The notes under the pieces are model-generated. The model did no database searches. It was given only the letters and a program-made list of their open reading frames with translations, and was not told where the DNA came from. A program made the translations under genes and the position numbers. This document shows, in pieces, positions 1 through 9,542 of a stretch of 64,000 bases of DNA (within the stretch, counting starts at the first letter, position 1; the number at the start of each line of letters is the position of its first letter). This DNA is from JAZIHH01 sp036678685 (GTDB taxonomy: Bacteria; Bacillota; UBA4882; UBA10575), in NCBI GenBank assembly GCA_036678685.1, contig JAZIHH010000034.1, forward strand, positions 1 to 64,000, read 5' to 3'.

Positions 1-61
1 GCTCGCCTAAAAATTTCAGTAGCATTTTTTCTAAATTTACGGTATTCTTATGGTAAGCCAT
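1..61 (-). CDS. N-terminus of a probable transposase, cut by the window edge
   Basis: An ATG at 61 on the minus strand opens a frame of 20 residues (MAYHKNTVNLEKMLLKFLGE) that runs off the left edge. It is preceded by a good ribosome site (AAAAGGAGTG, about 8 bases before the ATG), and a TATAAT -10 box lies at 147-152 with a weak TTCAAA -35 box 16 bases further out. The start codon is inside an inverted repeat (55-64 with 113-122), an arrangement also seen at the ISLre2 transposase in this window. The N-terminus resembles IS256/mutator-type transposases, but 20 residues are too few to be sure of the family. Confidence 0.45.
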   Translation of the reverse strand, partial: MAYHKNTVNLEKMLLKFLGE

Positions 62-122
62 CGGATAACACTCCTTTTGGGTTTGTTTTCAGCAACTTAC
101 CATTTCGGAGTCCCGATGGCTT
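55..122 (-). repeat. Inverted repeat enclosing RBS and start codon of the left-edge gene
   Basis: AAGCCATCGG at 55-64 is the exact reverse complement of CCGATGGCTT at 113-122. In a transcript entering from upstream the repeat would fold over the RBS-start region. This is a common way for insertion sequences to block translation from outside promoters. Confidence 0.5.
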
Positions 123-571
123 TTCCTTTATGAAATTGCGAACTTAATTATACACTGACTCAATGCTTTTTGAAGAAATTTTCAGTACTATGTTTAATTT
201 TGTGAAGATATACTTTGTAAAGTAACTGGACAAGTACCGGCCTTGCCGTTGACGGAAAGGAGGAGAACATCATGGAACTCCGGGCCCGGACCCGGGTTCC
301 ATACCTACCAGGCTGCTCCAGGCCTACCCCAACCTAACGACAGTCATAGATCTCCAGAGGATAAAAAGAAATGACCTGTCCGGTTAAAAACCATGATCAG
401 GCCTTTTATCAAAAAGTATAGACGATCTATAAAAACCGTGGAAAGTGCTCGACCACCGCCTGCCCGTCTTGGAAGCGGTGATGGCTGTTGGGGTTGTTCC
501 AAGAGAACAGAAACGAAGAAGACCGGCGGCCGCCCGGAAAGTCAACTACCGGATCGCCGGCCGGGTAATTT
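123..571. other. Gap without a recognisable intact gene
   Basis: After the left-edge gene's promoter region the stretch holds a strong plus-strand RBS (AAAGGAGGAG) followed by ATG at 272, but the frame closes after 21 codons. Short protein-like stretches in shifting frames continue to about 560 (for example LLQAYPNLTTVIDL near 318-358 and a basic segment near 490-560), suggesting decayed plus-strand coding sequence, possibly an old insertion element. I could not identify it. Confidence 0.3.
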
Positions 572-2444
572 TTAAAACCCTTCCGATTTCCGGATCATCT
601 CTTTACTCCACACTTTACTCGGCTGATATCCGGGAATCATTTCCTGGAGTATTTCCACCACTTTCCCATGGTCGGCTGTTACCACCCATTTCTCCAGATC
701 ATCTAGATGCTTCCGGAATTTTTCCTCATCAATAGGATGGGGTTTCCCAATATAGATCTGTTTATGCTTAGTAGCCATACTCCCCTCTTCTATGGTGAGT
801 ATCTCCTCAAAGAGTTTCTCCCCCGGCCGGATCCCGCAATACTTGATCTTTATATCCTTTTCCGGTTCAAAACCGGAAAGGCGAATCAGATCATGCGCCA
901 AATCCACTATCCGTACGGGTTCGCCCATATCAAGGACAAATATTTCTCCCTTTTTTCCCATTGCCCCGGCTTGTATTACCAGGGAGACCGCTTCCGGAAT
1001 GGTCATGAAATATCGCCTCATTTCCGGATGAGTGACCGTTACCGGACCGCCGGCGGCGATCTGTTTTTTAAAAAGCGGGATAATACTACCCCTGCTGCCC
1101 AAAACATTTCCAAACCGGACGGAGCAGTATTTTGTCTTGCTTCTGGTTACCATATGTTGAACGATCATTTCCGCCAGCCGCTTACTGGCCCCCATGACGC
1201 TTGTGGGATTTACGGCTTTGTCCGTAGATATCAGCACGAATCTTTTAACTGCGTATTGATCAGCGAGTTCAACCAGGTTTTTAACGCCAAAAACGTTGTT
1301 CTTTACCGCTTCATCGGGAGCTTTTTCCATCAAGGGCACATGCTTGTGGGCGGCGGCATGAAAAACTACTGTCGGTCGGTATAAACGAAAGACTTGTTCC
1401 ATCTTGTTCCGGTCACGGATATCGGCAATCAAGGCTTTTCGACAAATATTAGGGTGAGTTGTAGCCAGTTCCCGGTCTATTTCGTAAATGGAGTTTTCTC
1501 CCCGACCCAATAATAATAAGACTGCCGGTTTAAAAGTGCTCACCTGCCGGCACAGTTCCCCACCGATGGAACCCCCGGCCCCGGTGATTAAGATCCGTTC
1601 TCCCGCGAGATAACCGGCGGCATCACAGAGATTAATCCGCACCGGTTTCCGCCCCAAAAGGTCTTCAATCCGTACCTCACGGGTCTGTTGTAAAAAGGAA
1701 ATCTTCCCATTAACTATTTCCAGTAATCCGGGTAAAATACGCACCGGCAACCCGGTTTGTTTAGCTTGTTTCACTATTTCCCGCAGACGACCCTTAGGAG
1801 CCGACGGGATCGCAATCAAAATCTCGTTGGCTTTATACCTTTCCACCACCCGAGTCAATTGTTGGGTATTGCCCGCCACGGGTATGCCGTGTAACCGGAA
1901 ATGTAATTTAGCCGGATTGTCGTCTACCACAGCCACCGGCCGGTAGATGTTTTTATACTCCCGCAGCATTTCCTGGATAACCTGCGCTCCGGCCTGCCCG
2001 GCTCCGACCACCAACACGCGTTTGGCCGCTTTGTTCAGGCGGATATAGTGAAATTCCCGACGTAAACGCGCCAACAGACGGAACCCGCCAACCAGCATCA
2101 AGGCCAGTCCAAAGTCGATAATAATAACAGACCTGGGAATAGGAAATCTCATGTAGATCGAAGAGTTTAGGATAAAAAAACAAAACCGAGGAAACAAATA
2201 CTGCTTTAAAAATTTGCACCATCTCCGGCAGGCTGGAATAGCGCCACAAACTCCGGTAGAGGTCGAAAATAACAAAACAAAGTATACGGATTAAGGTCAG
2301 CACCGCCGCCGGGTAAAACCAATTTTCCCGATAGACAGGAGGGATTATACCGTCAAAACGCAAAAAAAAAGCTTGATAAAAGGCTAAGTTGATCGTAATA
2401 ATATCGATTAAAAATAAAAACAAGTATTTTTTTTGAGGTTTCAT
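572..2444 (-). CDS. CapD/WbpM-type nucleotide-sugar 4,6-dehydratase, membrane form, frameshifted
   Basis: Polysaccharide biosynthesis protein of the CapD family, expected to dehydrate UDP-GlcNAc or a related sugar for surface glycans. The ATG at 2444 has RBS AAGGAGG. The first ~90 codons encode the family's N-terminal membrane helices (FLFLIDIITINLAFYQAFFLRFDG), followed in a second frame by the CoA-binding-like Rossmann segment (VLVVGAGQAGAQVI), the catalytic Rossmann domain (ILITGAGGSIGGELCRQ) and the short-chain dehydrogenase core (STDKAVNPTSVMGASKRLAE). The two frames join perfectly if one T is removed from a run of seven (A7 at 2174-2180 on the plus strand), restoring ~624 residues, the normal family length. 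It is last in a minus-strand run of sugar genes. The dehydratase assignment is firm; the exact substrate is not. Confidence 0.85.
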
Positions 2445-2531
2445 CCATTACTTCCTCCTTATTTTCCTACGGAGTTTTTCTGTTTTGGGGCGCTGCTATT
2501 GCTATACGCTTCGGAACTTTGTTTAAACGAT

Positions 2532-2684
2532 TTATCTATCTTCTTTTCTTCTTTTTTTCCATAAAGACAGCCTTTTTAATTTTTTGTTTCCTTTGTACCG
2601 GACGTAAAAAGCACCGGAAGAACGATCGCGGTAAACTGTAATACAACCTAAGCTCAATACACGGGTCAAATTGAGCCACGCCAT
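2532..2684 (-). CDS. Possible small basic protein, 50 residues, unknown
   Basis: ATG at 2684 follows GGGGAGG at a 10-base distance and opens a frame of 50 codons rich in Lys and Arg, starting MAWLNLTRVLSLGC and ending in a Lys/Arg tail, in the 400-base gap between the kinase gene and capD. AT-rich promoter-like sequence (TATAGT/TATAAG) lies ~45 bases upstream. An overlapping frame begins at the ATG directly next to the RBS and is also open for ~57 codons, so coding potential is ambiguous. No family recognised. Confidence 0.3.
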   Translation of the reverse strand: MAWLNLTRVLSLGCITVYRDRSSGAFYVRYKGNKKLKRLSLWKKRRKEDR

Positions 2685-2852
2685 GAGCGGTCATCCTCCC
2701 CTCTGTATTCATATATGTTTCTTATACTATAATAAAGGAACATTCGGCCGATACAAAGGCAGCAAAAGGGCAAAAAAAAGGCAATCCCCTGGGATAATCT
2801 GCCCTTTTGCCCAACTGAAAGAAGTCGAATGAGGGGTCTAACGAGGATGGCC

Positions 2853-5273
2853 TCATTGCTCATGCCCGGAGTCGGGTTCAAGTCCCAAACCCATTTCCCG
2901 GGCATAAGCAACGGCCTGAGCGCGGTTTTTAAGGTGTAGTTGCTTAATGATCGCAGCCATTTCATATTTAACCGTCCGTTCGGAAATATACAGTTGGGCC
3001 GCGATTTCTTTGTAGGTTTTTCCTTGGGTCACCAACTTTAAAATTTCAATCTGCCGTGGCGACAAAACTTTCTCCGGTTCCACCGGATTGGCCGTCGGCG
3101 CTGCCTGTTCTTCTCCTTCCTTCCCTTTGTGCTGATGAAATTCTTCCAAAACTTGAGCGGCCAATTGGGGAGAAAGAGCCGCACTACCGGATACCAACTC
3201 AGTAAGTTGCCTGAACATATCGTCAGCGCGCAGCCCTTTCAATAAATACCCGGACGCCCCGTTTTTAAAGGCTTCCAGGAGATCTTGTTCCTGGTCGGAC
3301 ATGGTCAAAATCACAATTTTAATCTCCGGCATTTCCGCTTTGATTAGCCGGGTGGCGGTCAACCCATTACAACGGGGCATTTGAAGATCCATCAAAATCA
3401 GTTCCGGCCGGAGCAACCGGGCTTTAACCAAAGCCTCCAACCCGTCCTTGGCCGTACCCACCACGTCAAATCCCCGCGAGCTAAGCAAATTCCTAAGTCC
3501 TTCTATAAACAGGGCGTGATCGTCGACCAGTAAAACTCTGATTCCCGCTTCACCCTTATCCTTTCCGGTATTTACCTCCGCCGCCAACTTTGATTGCTCC
3601 TTTGTATAATAGGGCAGCTGGATACTGACGGTCGTACCCCGTCCCGGCCTGGAATAAATCTGGACATCGCCGCCGACTTGGGCGGCGCGTTCCTGCATTA
3701 CCTCCAGGCCGAAAGATAAACGGCGGCCCGGGAGTTTCTGCGGGTCGAACCCGATGCCGTCATCCACCACCAGAATCCGGATATGCCGCTTTTCTTTCCG
3801 GAAAGTGATCGTTACTTTACTGGCCTTGGCATGCTTACGCACATTGGTTAAAGCCTCTTGAATAATCCGGAACAACTGGACACCGGCGGTAAGATCGATT
3901 TCGTCCTCCGTCAGACCGTCCGGGTTACGTACCTCGGTTGCGATTTTAAAATTCCGCCCAAAACGGGAGAGATGTTGTTGTAACGTGGCAAAAAAACCTT
4001 CTTTAAACAACAGGGTGGCTTTGACTTCATAAATAAACTCCCGGACTTCGGTATTGGCTTCCAGGATCACCTGGGAGAGACGGGCGAGGCTGTTGTCGGC
4101 CGCCTTCAATTCACCCATGGTTAATAATTTTTGGATATTCTGTATTTGCATTTGGGTATAACTGAAAACCTGCCCCAGACTGTCATGGAGTTCCCGGGCC
4201 AGGCGTTCCCGTTCCTGTAAAACCAGTAAGGCTTGTTGTTGCTCAACCAATTTCGCCTCCGCCATTTTGGCGGCGGTAACATCTTGAATCACGACCAGGC
4301 GGCCCACGATTTTTTGCTCATCATTTAAATCAGAAAAATGGGCTTCATAATACCGCCCATCCTGGCAAATTTCCCGGCTGCCTTCGTATTTGTCTTCCAC
4401 GGCGGCGGCCAATTCCGTCCAGCCGTTTAAGACGTCCCCCAAAACAGAACCGGCGACTTCCGAGGCTTTTAAGCCAAAAAGTTTTTCCGCCGCCGGGTTC
4501 AAATCCATAATCCGGTTCCGGGTATCCAGGATAAAAACGGCATCGGTCATTTTTTCCAGAACGGCATTCCGGGGCACCGGTACCTTCTCCTGCCTCCGGA
4601 AACGCGAAAGCAGGCAGGAAGAAATCGCAGCAATACTAACTGACACCGGAATGAGATCATAGGGAAATATACTTTCTTTAATATAACATAAAGCAATTGT
4701 TATTAGCACCGCCAAAGTAGCTCCGGCTATAACCAACCCTTGTTTCCTATGTAAGACTTCCCGGTTTAAAGCCGCTTTTATATGCCGGACAATCACAGCG
4801 GACAATATGATACCACAATAAACGGTTAACACCCAGTACCAAGGACCGCAAGCATACTCCAGGAGGGGATATGGACCGGAGGTATTCAAATTCCATTCCC
4901 GGTACATCAGACCATGCCGGCTGTTAGTCAGGTTCAAAAAATCCGTTACTAGCGGTAAAGCAAAGAACGACATCACCCGGCGGCGGGTGAGCCAACTATT
5001 TTTACCGGTAATTACTAATGCCCATAACAGCCAAACAACAGGGACTTTGCATCCCACGAAATCATTGGCGACAAGATGCCAAAAAACCGCAGTCTTAAGG
5101 CTGGTTCCGGATATTTGAAGCCCCATTCCGAGACACCAAAAACAGACCATCGCCTGGGTGAGGACCCATAACCAGTGAACTATCCGTTTGGCCGCCGCGT
5201 ATACAGTACCCAAAAATAGCACGGCCGCCCCACCAAGATAAAACCAGATGTAAGGGTTATATTGAAAATGCAT
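2853..5273 (-). CDS. Single-chain sensor histidine kinase fused to a NarL/LuxR-type response regulator
   Basis: 806 residues. Residues 1-225 hold about six or seven membrane helices of the 7TM histidine-kinase sensor type. A PAS domain follows (~235-335), then a HisKA_3 dimerisation region with the phospho-acceptor in ARELHDSLGQ (H363), and a HATPase domain (N-box IIQEALTNVRKHAK ~470-483, G1 box VVDDGIGFD ~502-510, G2 PGRGTT ~543). A receiver domain (578-695; Asp629 in LILMDLQMP, Lys679 in LLKG) and a LuxR helix-turn-helix (LSPRQIEILKLVTQGK, ~737-795) complete it. All catalytic and phosphorylation residues are present. Kinase and regulator of this class are normally separate proteins; here the DNA-binding domain is tethered to the membrane part. 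The start at 5273 has RBS AGAGGTG. It sits inside a surface-polysaccharide cluster, which it may control (inference). Confidence 0.9.
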   Translation of the reverse strand: MHFQYNPYIWFYLGGAAVLFLGTVYAAAKRIVHWLWVLTQAMVCFWCLGMGLQISGTSLKTAVFWHLVANDFVGCKVPVVWLLWALVITGKNSWLTRRRVMSFFALPLVTDFLNLTNSRHGLMYREWNLNTSGPYPLLEYACGPWYWVLTVYCGIILSAVIVRHIKAALNREVLHRKQGLVIAGATLAVLITIALCYIKESIFPYDLIPVSVSIAAISSCLLSRFRRQEKVPVPRNAVLEKMTDAVFILDTRNRIMDLNPAAEKLFGLKASEVAGSVLGDVLNGWTELAAAVEDKYEGSREICQDGRYYEAHFSDLNDEQKIVGRLVVIQDVTAAKMAEAKLVEQQQALLVLQERERLARELHDSLGQVFSYTQMQIQNIQKLLTMGELKAADNSLARLSQVILEANTEVREFIYEVKATLLFKEGFFATLQQHLSRFGRNFKIATEVRNPDGLTEDEIDLTAGVQLFRIIQEALTNVRKHAKASKVTITFRKEKRHIRILVVDDGIGFDPQKLPGRRLSFGLEVMQERAAQVGGDVQIYSRPGRGTTVSIQLPYYTKEQSKLAAEVNTGKDKGEAGIRVLLVDDHALFIEGLRNLLSSRGFDVVGTAKDGLEALVKARLLRPELILMDLQMPRCNGLTATRLIKAEMPEIKIVILTMSDQEQDLLEAFKNGASGYLLKGLRADDMFRQLTELVSGSAALSPQLAAQVLEEFHQHKGKEGEEQAAPTANPVEPEKVLSPRQIEILKLVTQGKTYKEIAAQLYISERTVKYEMAAIIKQLHLKNRAQAVAYAREMGLGLEPDSGHEQ

Positions 5274-5312
5274 GGTTCACCTCTGGGTCAATCGTGTTGT
5301 GTTTATCCTGTT

Positions 5313-6413
5313 TTACCGCAGGGCTTCTTTAATAACCTTCACCACCTGTTCCGGTGTATTTTCCGGTAACCCGGGCCAGACGGGCAGGGAAAGCACCTTA
5401 GCGGCCAGCTGTTCGGCTACGGGTAGAGACGGCGACGTACCTTTATAAGCCGGCAGTTGATGAATGGGTACGGGGTAATAAATCATGGAGCCGATCCCGG
5501 CTTCGGTCAGACGTTCCCGGACCAAGTCCCTCTTCCCGCCGGTAAAGCGCAAGGTATATTGATGATAGACATGATGGCAAAGAGGCTTCTCCTTGGGAGT
5601 GATGACTCCCGGGACCTCCGCCAGCAATTCCGTGTAACGGGCGGCCAGGCGGCGCCGTTTCTCGTTCCATTCGTCCACGTACGGCAGTTTAACCCGTAAA
5701 ATGGCCGCCTGGAGCTCATCCAGGCGTGAGTTGTAGCCGATGATCTCGTTATAATAGTTTTTCCGGGCCCCATGGACGCGGAGCACACGGGCGACCTCGG
5801 CAATCTCGTCATTGTTGGTGACAATAAGACCCGCGTCCCCATAAGCGCCCAGGTTTTTCGTGGGATAAAAAGAAAAACACCCCGCATCGCCTATGGAACC
5901 CAAGCGTTTTCCCTTGTAAGAGCCCCCAAAAGCCTGCGCCACGTCTTCGATGATTTTAAGCCCGTGTTTCTCCGCCAACTCGGAAAGAGCATCCATCTCC
6001 GCCGCCAATCCGTAAAGGTGAACAGGAAGCAATGCTTTGGTACGCGGAGTAACGGCTTTAGCCGCCAAAGCCGGATCGATATTGAAAGAATCGGGGTCCA
6101 CATCCACAAACACCGGCGTGGCGCCGGCCAGCGTAATGGCTTCGGCGGTGGCGTAGAAAGTAAAGGGGGTGGTAATCACTTCATCCCCGGGTCCAATCCC
6201 GGCCGCCCGCAGGGCAATAAGTAAAGCGTCGGTCCCGGAATTCACCCCTATTGCATGTTTTGCCCCCAAGTAAGAGGCAACTTCCTTTTCAAAAGCGTGG
6301 ACATTTTCACCCAAAACAAATTGCCCGGAGCGAAGCACCCCCTGGATCGCGCGGTTCAAGTCATCCCATAACAGGTTTACCTCTGTACCCAAATCCAGTA
6401 CCGGTATTTTCAT
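5313..6413 (-). CDS. DegT/DnrJ/EryC1/StrS-family PLP sugar aminotransferase
   Basis: Transfers an amino group to a nucleotide-linked keto-sugar in surface glycan synthesis. The fold-type I PLP aminotransferase pattern is complete: GVNSGTDALLIALRAAGIG near the N-terminus, EDVAQAFGGSYKGK, and the PLP lysine motif FSFYPTKNLGAYGDAG. The ATG at 6413 (MKIPVLDLG) has GGAGG ten bases upstream; an in-frame TTG at 6434 lies before the RBS and is not the start. The length of 366 residues is normal. It follows the Gfo/Idh oxidoreductase by 25 bases, the same pairing as in WlbA/WlbE-type pathways making amino-sugars such as diacetamido-uronates. The exact sugar is unknown. Confidence 0.88.
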   Translation of the reverse strand: MKIPVLDLGTEVNLLWDDLNRAIQGVLRSGQFVLGENVHAFEKEVASYLGAKHAIGVNSGTDALLIALRAAGIGPGDEVITTPFTFYATAEAITLAGATPVFVDVDPDSFNIDPALAAKAVTPRTKALLPVHLYGLAAEMDALSELAEKHGLKIIEDVAQAFGGSYKGKRLGSIGDAGCFSFYPTKNLGAYGDAGLIVTNNDEIAEVARVLRVHGARKNYYNEIIGYNSRLDELQAAILRVKLPYVDEWNEKRRRLAARYTELLAEVPGVITPKEKPLCHHVYHQYTLRFTGGKRDLVRERLTEAGIGSMIYYPVPIHQLPAYKGTSPSLPVAEQLAAKVLSLPVWPGLPENTPEQVVKVIKEALR

Positions 6414-6438
6414 TCCGTCATTTCCTCCCAACAAAATA

Positions 6439-7389
6439 TTATTTTATTTTTCCCGATGAAAGCAGACGCCCGGCTTCTTCCAAGATTCTGATTACCGCCA
6501 ACCCGTTTCGCCCGTCGGAAAGAGGCGGGCGTCGATTAGCAAGGCATTCCAGGAAATGTTCCAGTTCCCTGGTGAGAGGGAGCCCTTCGCCGCGGTAAAC
6601 GATTTCTTCCCCTTCGTCCCGGTTGGTAAGATCCGGGTTGATTCCTTTGCGGTGAAGGGTTACAGTTTGCTCCACTTCGTTGTAGACCAGAATGCCTTTG
6701 GTCCCAATGATCACCATTTGCCGTTTTTTCTCCGGCCACAACCAGGAGGCGTGCAGGCGGGCCTGGAGACCGCCGTCAAAAAATAAATCCAGGTGAATAT
6801 CGTCCTCCACGTCCGGCCGGATCACCCGTACGCCGGTGATGGCAAGGTCGACCGGCGGCCGGCCGGTGAGGTAAAGAAGGGAAGCTACATCATGGACACC
6901 CAGACTCCACAAAACATTCTCCACCGCACAGGCCCGTCCCAAAGCGAGCCGCTCTTGGTGAATAAAGGCAATCTCACCCAAAGCCCCGGAGGCCAAATAA
7001 TCTTTGATCCAACTTACGGCCGGCTGGTACATAAGGAGATGCCCTACCATGAGGATTCTCTTTCGCTCTTCCGCCAGGCGGACCAGTTCCTCCGCTTCCG
7101 CAGTGGAAAGGGTCATGGGTTTTTCGACAAAAACATCTTTCCCCGCAAGCAGGGCCGCGCGGGCAATGGGATAATGTTCCGGCGCCGGCGTAGCGATGGC
7201 CACCGCCGGAATTTCCGTGGCCAGCACTGAATGATAATCGGCGTAAACCGGCAACCCCGGATATTTCCCGGCCAATTCTTCCCTTACTTCACCACGGGTT
7301 TCTACCGCCGCCCCCAAAGCATTCAATTCTTTAAAGGTGCGTACCAGATTTTTCCCCCAGTGTCCCACCCCGATAACTGCTACTTTCAT
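6439..7389 (-). CDS. Gfo/Idh/MocA-family NAD(P)-dependent sugar oxidoreductase
   Basis: N-terminal Rossmann fold with VAVIGVGHWGKNLVRTF, the family signature AGKDVFVEKPMTLS (catalytic-region Lys in EKP) near residues 92-105, and the C-terminal Gfo/Idh domain with WSLGVHDVASLLYLTG. The ATG at 7389 has AAAGGA eight bases upstream; the ATG two codons earlier is too close to the RBS. It is the first gene of the sugar cluster (oxidoreductase, aminotransferase, kinase, dehydratase). By analogy with WlbA it may oxidise C3 of a UDP-N-acetyl-sugar so that the neighbouring aminotransferase can act; this is inference from gene order. Confidence 0.85.
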   Translation of the reverse strand: MKVAVIGVGHWGKNLVRTFKELNALGAAVETRGEVREELAGKYPGLPVYADYHSVLATEIPAVAIATPAPEHYPIARAALLAGKDVFVEKPMTLSTAEAEELVRLAEERKRILMVGHLLMYQPAVSWIKDYLASGALGEIAFIHQERLALGRACAVENVLWSLGVHDVASLLYLTGRPPVDLAITGVRVIRPDVEDDIHLDLFFDGGLQARLHASWLWPEKKRQMVIIGTKGILVYNEVEQTVTLHRKGINPDLTNRDEGEEIVYRGEGLPLTRELEHFLECLANRRPPLSDGRNGLAVIRILEEAGRLLSSGKIK

Positions 7390-7464
7390 CCGCATTTTCC
7401 TTTCTTGCCAGAATAATTCCAACTGCAAACAATATACCCGAAAAAAAGATAAAAATTATGGATC

Positions 7465-7702
7465 CTTCCCACTGCTTGCCGGTAGCCGGATCTGCCAAAA
7501 CCTGTCTCCATAGGCATCAACCCGGGCAAAATAAAACAGGCGACCCGGATCAATGTCGCCGTCAAAGCTACGTAAAACTATTTGTCAAATGTAAACCGGG
7601 GATTATAATCTCGTAACGCAAAAAAAAGGAAAACCACAAAGCTATATTTATTAGAGTGATATCTACCGAAACCAAGATTCCATGCTTACGGCGGTTCCCC
7701 AT
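7465..7702 (-). pseudogene. Decayed N-terminal fragment of a second CapD-type protein
   Basis: On the minus strand an ATG at 7702 (RBS AAAGGAG upstream) opens MGNRRKHGILVSVDITLI, which parallels the membrane N-terminus of the intact-looking capD at 2444 (charged start, VDI/IDI, FFLRY/FFLRF). After ~45 codons the frame stops, but the similarity continues in other frames (LTATLIRVACFI against LTLIRILCFVIF, then a segment with D-Y-W-LP spacing) to about 7465. At least two frameshifts and loss of the whole enzymatic domain make it a remnant. It suggests that the polysaccharide cluster once had a second dehydratase or was rearranged next to the rRNA operon. Confidence 0.55.
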
Positions 7703-8056
7703 CTATATCTGTTGTTCTCCTTTCTTTGCGTTGTTTAAAATGCTCCACCCGGACGACAGGGCGTCTCTTATATCCCTTGCTCCCGGGAGAGAAGGCTTGG
7801 CTAATTTCCTGTAAAATTACCAAACCGGGCTATATTTCGGCAAAATCTTAAAAATTCCTGCTGTAAATGGAAAGTTGTCTTTTGCTCACCATAAATTGGC
7901 GTAACAATTAATTTAATTTCGCCGTCGTCTTACGGTTTCCCTTCTAAATGATACAATATACGCATCGGGTAAAGCGCATCCGGTAAAGTTACCCCGGGAC
8001 ACGGCCGCGGCCGTAAACAAAAAACTGGCGAAAGCCAGTACTCCCTTGTTTTGTAC
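7703..8056. other. Gap between capD remnant and rRNA terminator
   Basis: No gene recognised. On the minus strand, upstream of the capD remnant, lies a structured-looking stretch (about 7740-7830) with a CTCCCGGGAG palindrome near 7785-7794. It could be the leader of the former polysaccharide gene, but I do not match it to a known RNA family. Confidence 0.3.
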
Positions 8057-8057
8057 A

Positions 8058-8090
8058 TAAAAAGCCCGGACCTTATAAAAGGTCCGGGCT
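8058..8090 (-). terminator. Rho-independent terminator of the rRNA operon
   Basis: AGCCCGGACCTT at 8062-8073 pairs with its complement ending at 8090 around a short loop; on the minus strand the stem is followed by a run of five T. It lies ~10 bases beyond the 5S rRNA. Confidence 0.85.
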
Positions 8091-8100
8091 ATGAAAATAG

Positions 8101-8220
8101 TTCCCGGCAACGACCTACTCTCCCAGCCAGTCGCCCGGCCAGTACCATCGGCGCTGAGGGGCTTAACTGCCGTGTTCGGGATGGGAACGGGTGGTTCCCC
8201 CTCGCCATTGTCACCGGGAA
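8101..8220 (-). rRNA. rrf: 5S ribosomal RNA
   Basis: About 120 bases whose reverse complement has complementary ends (TTCCCGGTGACAATGGCGAG ... GTTGCCGGGAA) and the universal core CCGAACACGGCAGTTAAG. It follows the 23S gene in the same direction and is followed by a terminator. Ends are accurate to a few bases. Confidence 0.95.
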
Positions 8221-8363
8221 AAGTTACTCGCAGCTCGTTGCTGGCTCTTTGCCCGGCTTTTCGCCAGGCCTGCAAAGCTTATCGCTCTTGCTTGCGAGGT
8301 TTTTGCTATTTAACTGTCAAGGGTTATTACTCTTTCCTCCCGCCTTGTTTCCCGCGCTCTCAC

Positions 8364-8388
8364 TGACGAGTGACAAGCGACGAGAATC
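8364..8388. repeat. ACGAG-rich repeat copy in the 23S-5S spacer
   Basis: GACGAGTGACAAGCGACGAG within the 231-base 23S-5S spacer (8221-8451). It closely matches the terminal repeat of the 23S intervening sequence (10528-10554) and the array in the 16S-23S spacer (11962-11995). No tRNA or other gene is visible in this spacer. Confidence 0.7.
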
Positions 8389-8678
8389 AGGAAACGAGCC
8401 TGCACCCTCAAAACTGCATAGGGGAGAAAACGCCGGTTGGCACGTTTTTGGTCAAGCCCTCGACCTATTAGTACCGGCCAGCTAAATGCATTACTGCACT
8501 TACACACCCGGCCTATCAACCTCGTCTTCTACGAGGGGTCTTACCCTCCGGAGAAACTCCAGAGGTGGGAGATCTCATCTTGAGGTCGGCTTCACGCTTA
8601 GATGCCTTCAGCGTTTATCCGTTCCGCACTTGGCTGTCCAGCCGTGCCCCGGGCGGGACAACTGGTAGACCAGAGGTG

Positions 8679-8710
<32 letters not shown>

Positions 8711-8739
8711 ATCCTCACAAATCTCCTGCGCCCGCGGTA

Positions 8740-8820
<81 letters not shown>

Positions 8821-8822
8821 TT

Positions 8823-8878
<56 letters not shown>

Positions 8879-8898
8879 ATGGACTCTTGGGGGAGATC

Positions 8899-8935
<37 letters not shown>

Positions 8936-9051
8936 GATGGCCCTTCCACTCGGTACCACCGGATCACTAAGCCCGACTTTCGTCCCTGCTCGACATGTCT
9001 GTCTCACAGTCAAGCTCCCTTCTGCCTTTACACTCAACGCGCGATTTCCAA

Positions 9052-9115
<64 letters not shown>

Positions 9116-9377
9116 CCCCACCAGGCATTGTCCCACAGCCGGATTACGGCCTGTGGTTAGAATTTCAGCCATAAAAGAGTGGTATCCCACCAGCGCCTTC
9201 ACCGAAACTGGCGTCCCGGCTTCTCAGGCTCCCACCTATCCTGTACATTTATAACCAAAACTCAGTGCCAGGCTAGAGTAAAGCTCCACGGGGTCTTTCC
9301 GTCTAACCGCGGGTAACCGGTATCTTCACCGGTATTACAATTTCGCCGAGCCCCCCATCGAGACAGCGCCCAGGTCG

Positions 9378-9467
<90 letters not shown>

Positions 9468-9506
9468 AGGTTCAAACCTTCGCCAGTGCAAGCACCAGCT
9501 AAGCCA

Positions 9507-9542
<36 letters not shown>

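Noticed and set aside
393..735. Two overlapping plus-strand frames of 60 and 96 codons near the left edge
   Set aside because: No RBS, low-complexity Arg/Pro-rich translations, and the second overlaps the end of capD; treated as decayed sequence.
1953..2444. A separate small membrane protein of 163 residues
   Set aside because: Its first ~90 residues are the N-terminus of capD and the rest is out-of-frame sequence after the A7 indel.
2666..2965. Minus-strand frame of 99 codons beside the kinase
   Set aside because: It overlaps the LuxR domain of the kinase gene in another frame and has no RBS.
7913..8275. Frames covering the rRNA terminator and 5S gene
   Set aside because: They run through rRNA and the terminator hairpin; not coding.
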